Translations under genes and position numbers: made by a program
Source: Lachnospiraceae bacterium UBA3645
Lineage (GTDB): Bacteria > Bacillota > Clostridia > Lachnospirales > Lachnospiraceae
Length of the DNA stretch: 7,136 nucleotides
Reading direction: 5' to 3'
NCBI GenBank assembly: GCA_002373555.1
Contig: DFKM01000143.1
Coordinates: forward strand, 1-7,136
Notes under the pieces: model-generated
The model's database searches: none
Told to the model about the DNA's origin: nothing
The model's input: only the letters and a program-made list of their open reading frames with translations
Part shown: positions 6,168 to 7,136 of the stretch, in pieces
How the letters are laid out: the number at the start of each line of letters is the position of its first letter
Position numbering within the stretch: position 1 is the first letter of the stretch

Positions 6168-6212
6168 AATAAAAGTCTCGCAGGAGGCAAATAAATATCA
6201 GGGTGAATCCAT

Positions 6213-6821
6213 ATGAAGATTGCGATATGCTGTGAAACGGACAATGCGGACGGTCTGGTGGCGGCGGACTTTCAGCGGGCTGCCTGGCTTCTTCTGGTCG
6301 ATACAGAGAAAGAAGCTGTCTATGATGCGGTGCGGAAACAGGATGAGGAAAATCTCCTGTTTGCGGCGAAGATCATTGATGAAAAATGTGAAGCCGTGAT
6401 TTGCGGGCCGATCGAGAAGGCGCCTTTTGAGATCATGGCCAATGCGGGCGTGAGCCGTTTCGACGGCAGCGGACGGAAAGCGCAGCGTGCCTATATCCGT
6501 TTCCGCAGGAACCAGCTGCCGCTGATCCGCGACTATATCGGCGGTCCCGGACCGGTCGGTCACAGCCATGACTTTTCATGCCATGAGCATGGGGATGAAG
6601 AGGATGAAGCATTGGCGGCCGCACTTGAGAAAGTCGGCGGCGGAGAGAGCGAACGGGAGGAGGATACGCTGTTTGTTCTCTCGGATGAGGATGCGGAGCT
6701 GCTCCCGGATGAACTGGAAATCCCGGACGGACTTTCAAGAGATGAAATCGAAAAATTCATTCAGGGCCGGATCGATGCCACGATCAGTGATCTTCAGGCT
6801 CCTGAAGAGAAAAAGAAGTAA
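6213..6821 (+). CDS. NifX/NifB-C-terminal-like (FeMo-cofactor-binding fold) protein with His/Cys cluster and acidic tail
   Basis: A 202-residue cytoplasmic protein. Residues 1-~95 fit the dinitrogenase iron-molybdenum cofactor-binding fold shared by NifX, NifY and the NifB C-terminus: MKIAICCE start, the VAADFQRAAWLLLVD segment (16-30) in place of the usual HFGRA stretch, AVICGPIEKAPFEIMANAGVSRF read as 61-70 and 71-83, and GSGRKAQRAY (85-94). The usual His of HFGRA is absent. Then come GGPGP (110-114) and a possible metal-binding cluster with His117, His119, Cys123, His124 and His126. The remaining ~75 residues are strongly acidic and low in complexity, ending in KKK. No nitrogenase genes are visible, so a general Fe-S or metal-cluster role is likelier than nitrogen fixation. 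GGGTGA (6201-6206) lies 6 nt before ATG 6213; a stronger AGGAGG (6182-6187) is 25 nt away, too far to serve this start. The promoter is at 6139-6167. The fold is fairly sure, the role unknown. Confidence 0.8.
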   Translation: MKIAICCETDNADGLVAADFQRAAWLLLVDTEKEAVYDAVRKQDEENLLFAAKIIDEKCEAVICGPIEKAPFEIMANAGVSRFDGSGRKAQRAYIRFRRNQLPLIRDYIGGPGPVGHSHDFSCHEHGDEEDEALAAALEKVGGGESEREEDTLFVLSDEDAELLPDELEIPDGLSRDEIEKFIQGRIDATISDLQAPEEKKK

Positions 6822-6833
6822 AGAGGAACTGCG

Positions 6834-7136
6834 ATGAAAAAGATACTTGTATACATCCTTGCGGCTGTGATGGTCCTGGGAATTGCGGGCTGCGGAAGTT
6901 CGTCAGAGGAGAGTGCCGGAACAGGTGTATCTGCCGAGGCTGCGGAAAGTCAGGCGGAAGAGGAAGGCATGACTGCAGAGGACGGTGAATCGGCTGCGGC
7001 AATGGAAGGCGAAGCGCCGGAGGAAAGCGCTGCAGAGGATGGAACTGCGGCGGAAGGTGAAAGTCAGACGGCAGAGAGCGAAGAAGGCTCGGAAGCGTCA
7101 GCGGAAGCATCTGAATCACCGGCCGGTGAGGAGACA
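6834..7136 (+). CDS. Secreted lipoprotein, N-terminal part (runs off the window)
   Basis: 101 codons are visible with no stop before the window ends. It starts with a signal peptide MKKILVYILAAVMVLGIAGC, where Cys20 in IAGC is the lipobox cysteine that would be lipidated, placing the mature protein on the outer face of the cytoplasmic membrane. Residues 21-101 are a low-complexity linker made mostly of Glu, Ala, Ser and Gly (for example SAAAMEGEAPEESAAEDG), a spacer common in Clostridia lipoproteins before a folded domain. The functional domain is not in the window, so binding protein, FMN-binding protein or other roles cannot be told apart. AGAGGA (6822-6827) gives a ribosome site 6 nt before ATG 6834. 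The gene starts 12 nt after the stop of the NifX-like gene, so both are likely cotranscribed. Confidence 0.85.
   Translation, partial: MKKILVYILAAVMVLGIAGCGSSSEESAGTGVSAEAAESQAEEEGMTAEDGESAAAMEGEAPEESAAEDGTAAEGESQTAESEEGSEASAEASESPAGEET

Noticed and set aside
6202..6234. Tiny GTG frame served by the AGGAGG at 6182-6187
   Set aside because: Only 11 codons including the stop and a spacing of 14 nt; more likely the AGGAGG is a chance or standby site.
1..7136. CRISPR array, tRNA, rRNA or transposase
   Set aside because: No regularly spaced repeats, no cloverleaf or rRNA signature, and no transposase motifs were seen on either strand.

Overview
The window reads as a piece of chromosome from a Gram-positive anaerobe, most likely a Clostridia member of the Lachnospiraceae/Oscillospiraceae kind. 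This is inferred from moderately high GC, strong AGGAGG-type ribosome sites, a TTG start, sigma-A-type promoters with 17-bp spacers, a lipobox lipoprotein and the families present. All six convincing genes are on the + strand; the large minus-strand reading frames are shadows.

Layout. Bases 1-368 hold no convincing gene but are unusually structured. An imperfect ~50-bp direct repeat (5-52 and 299-350) flanks a long inverted repeat (63-239) that can fold into one branched hairpin. Then follow a fused SAM-methyltransferase/AMP-forming CoA ligase-like protein (369-2273) and, 12 nt later, a membrane-anchored PQQ-like beta-propeller protein (2286-4208); these two look like one operon. A strong promoter followed closely by an intrinsic terminator (4242-4344) precedes a five-helix EamA-type membrane protein (4403-4828). 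A further promoter and structured leader precede a MobA/MocA-like nucleotidyltransferase fused to an HD domain (4983-6161). A third promoter overlaps that gene's stop codon and drives a NifX/NifB-C-like protein with a His/Cys cluster and acidic tail (6213-6821). Twelve nt later a lipoprotein gene starts (6834) and runs off the window.

How they may work together. The methyltransferase, the PaaK-like ligase and the MocA-like NTP transferase resemble protein families that, as I recall, are named after the Desulfovibrio vulgaris DVU_1551-1557 neighbourhood (DVU_1556 methyltransferase, DVU_1553 CoA ligase, DVU_1551 NTP transferase), near a molybdenum aldehyde oxidoreductase. A nearby protein of the iron-molybdenum-cofactor-binding fold fits that theme. 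I infer, without proof, an accessory set that modifies or matures a cofactor or small molecule for a molybdenum hydroxylase-type enzyme not in this window. The chemistry is unknown. The propeller protein, EamA protein and lipoprotein would be membrane or envelope partners, or merely neighbours.
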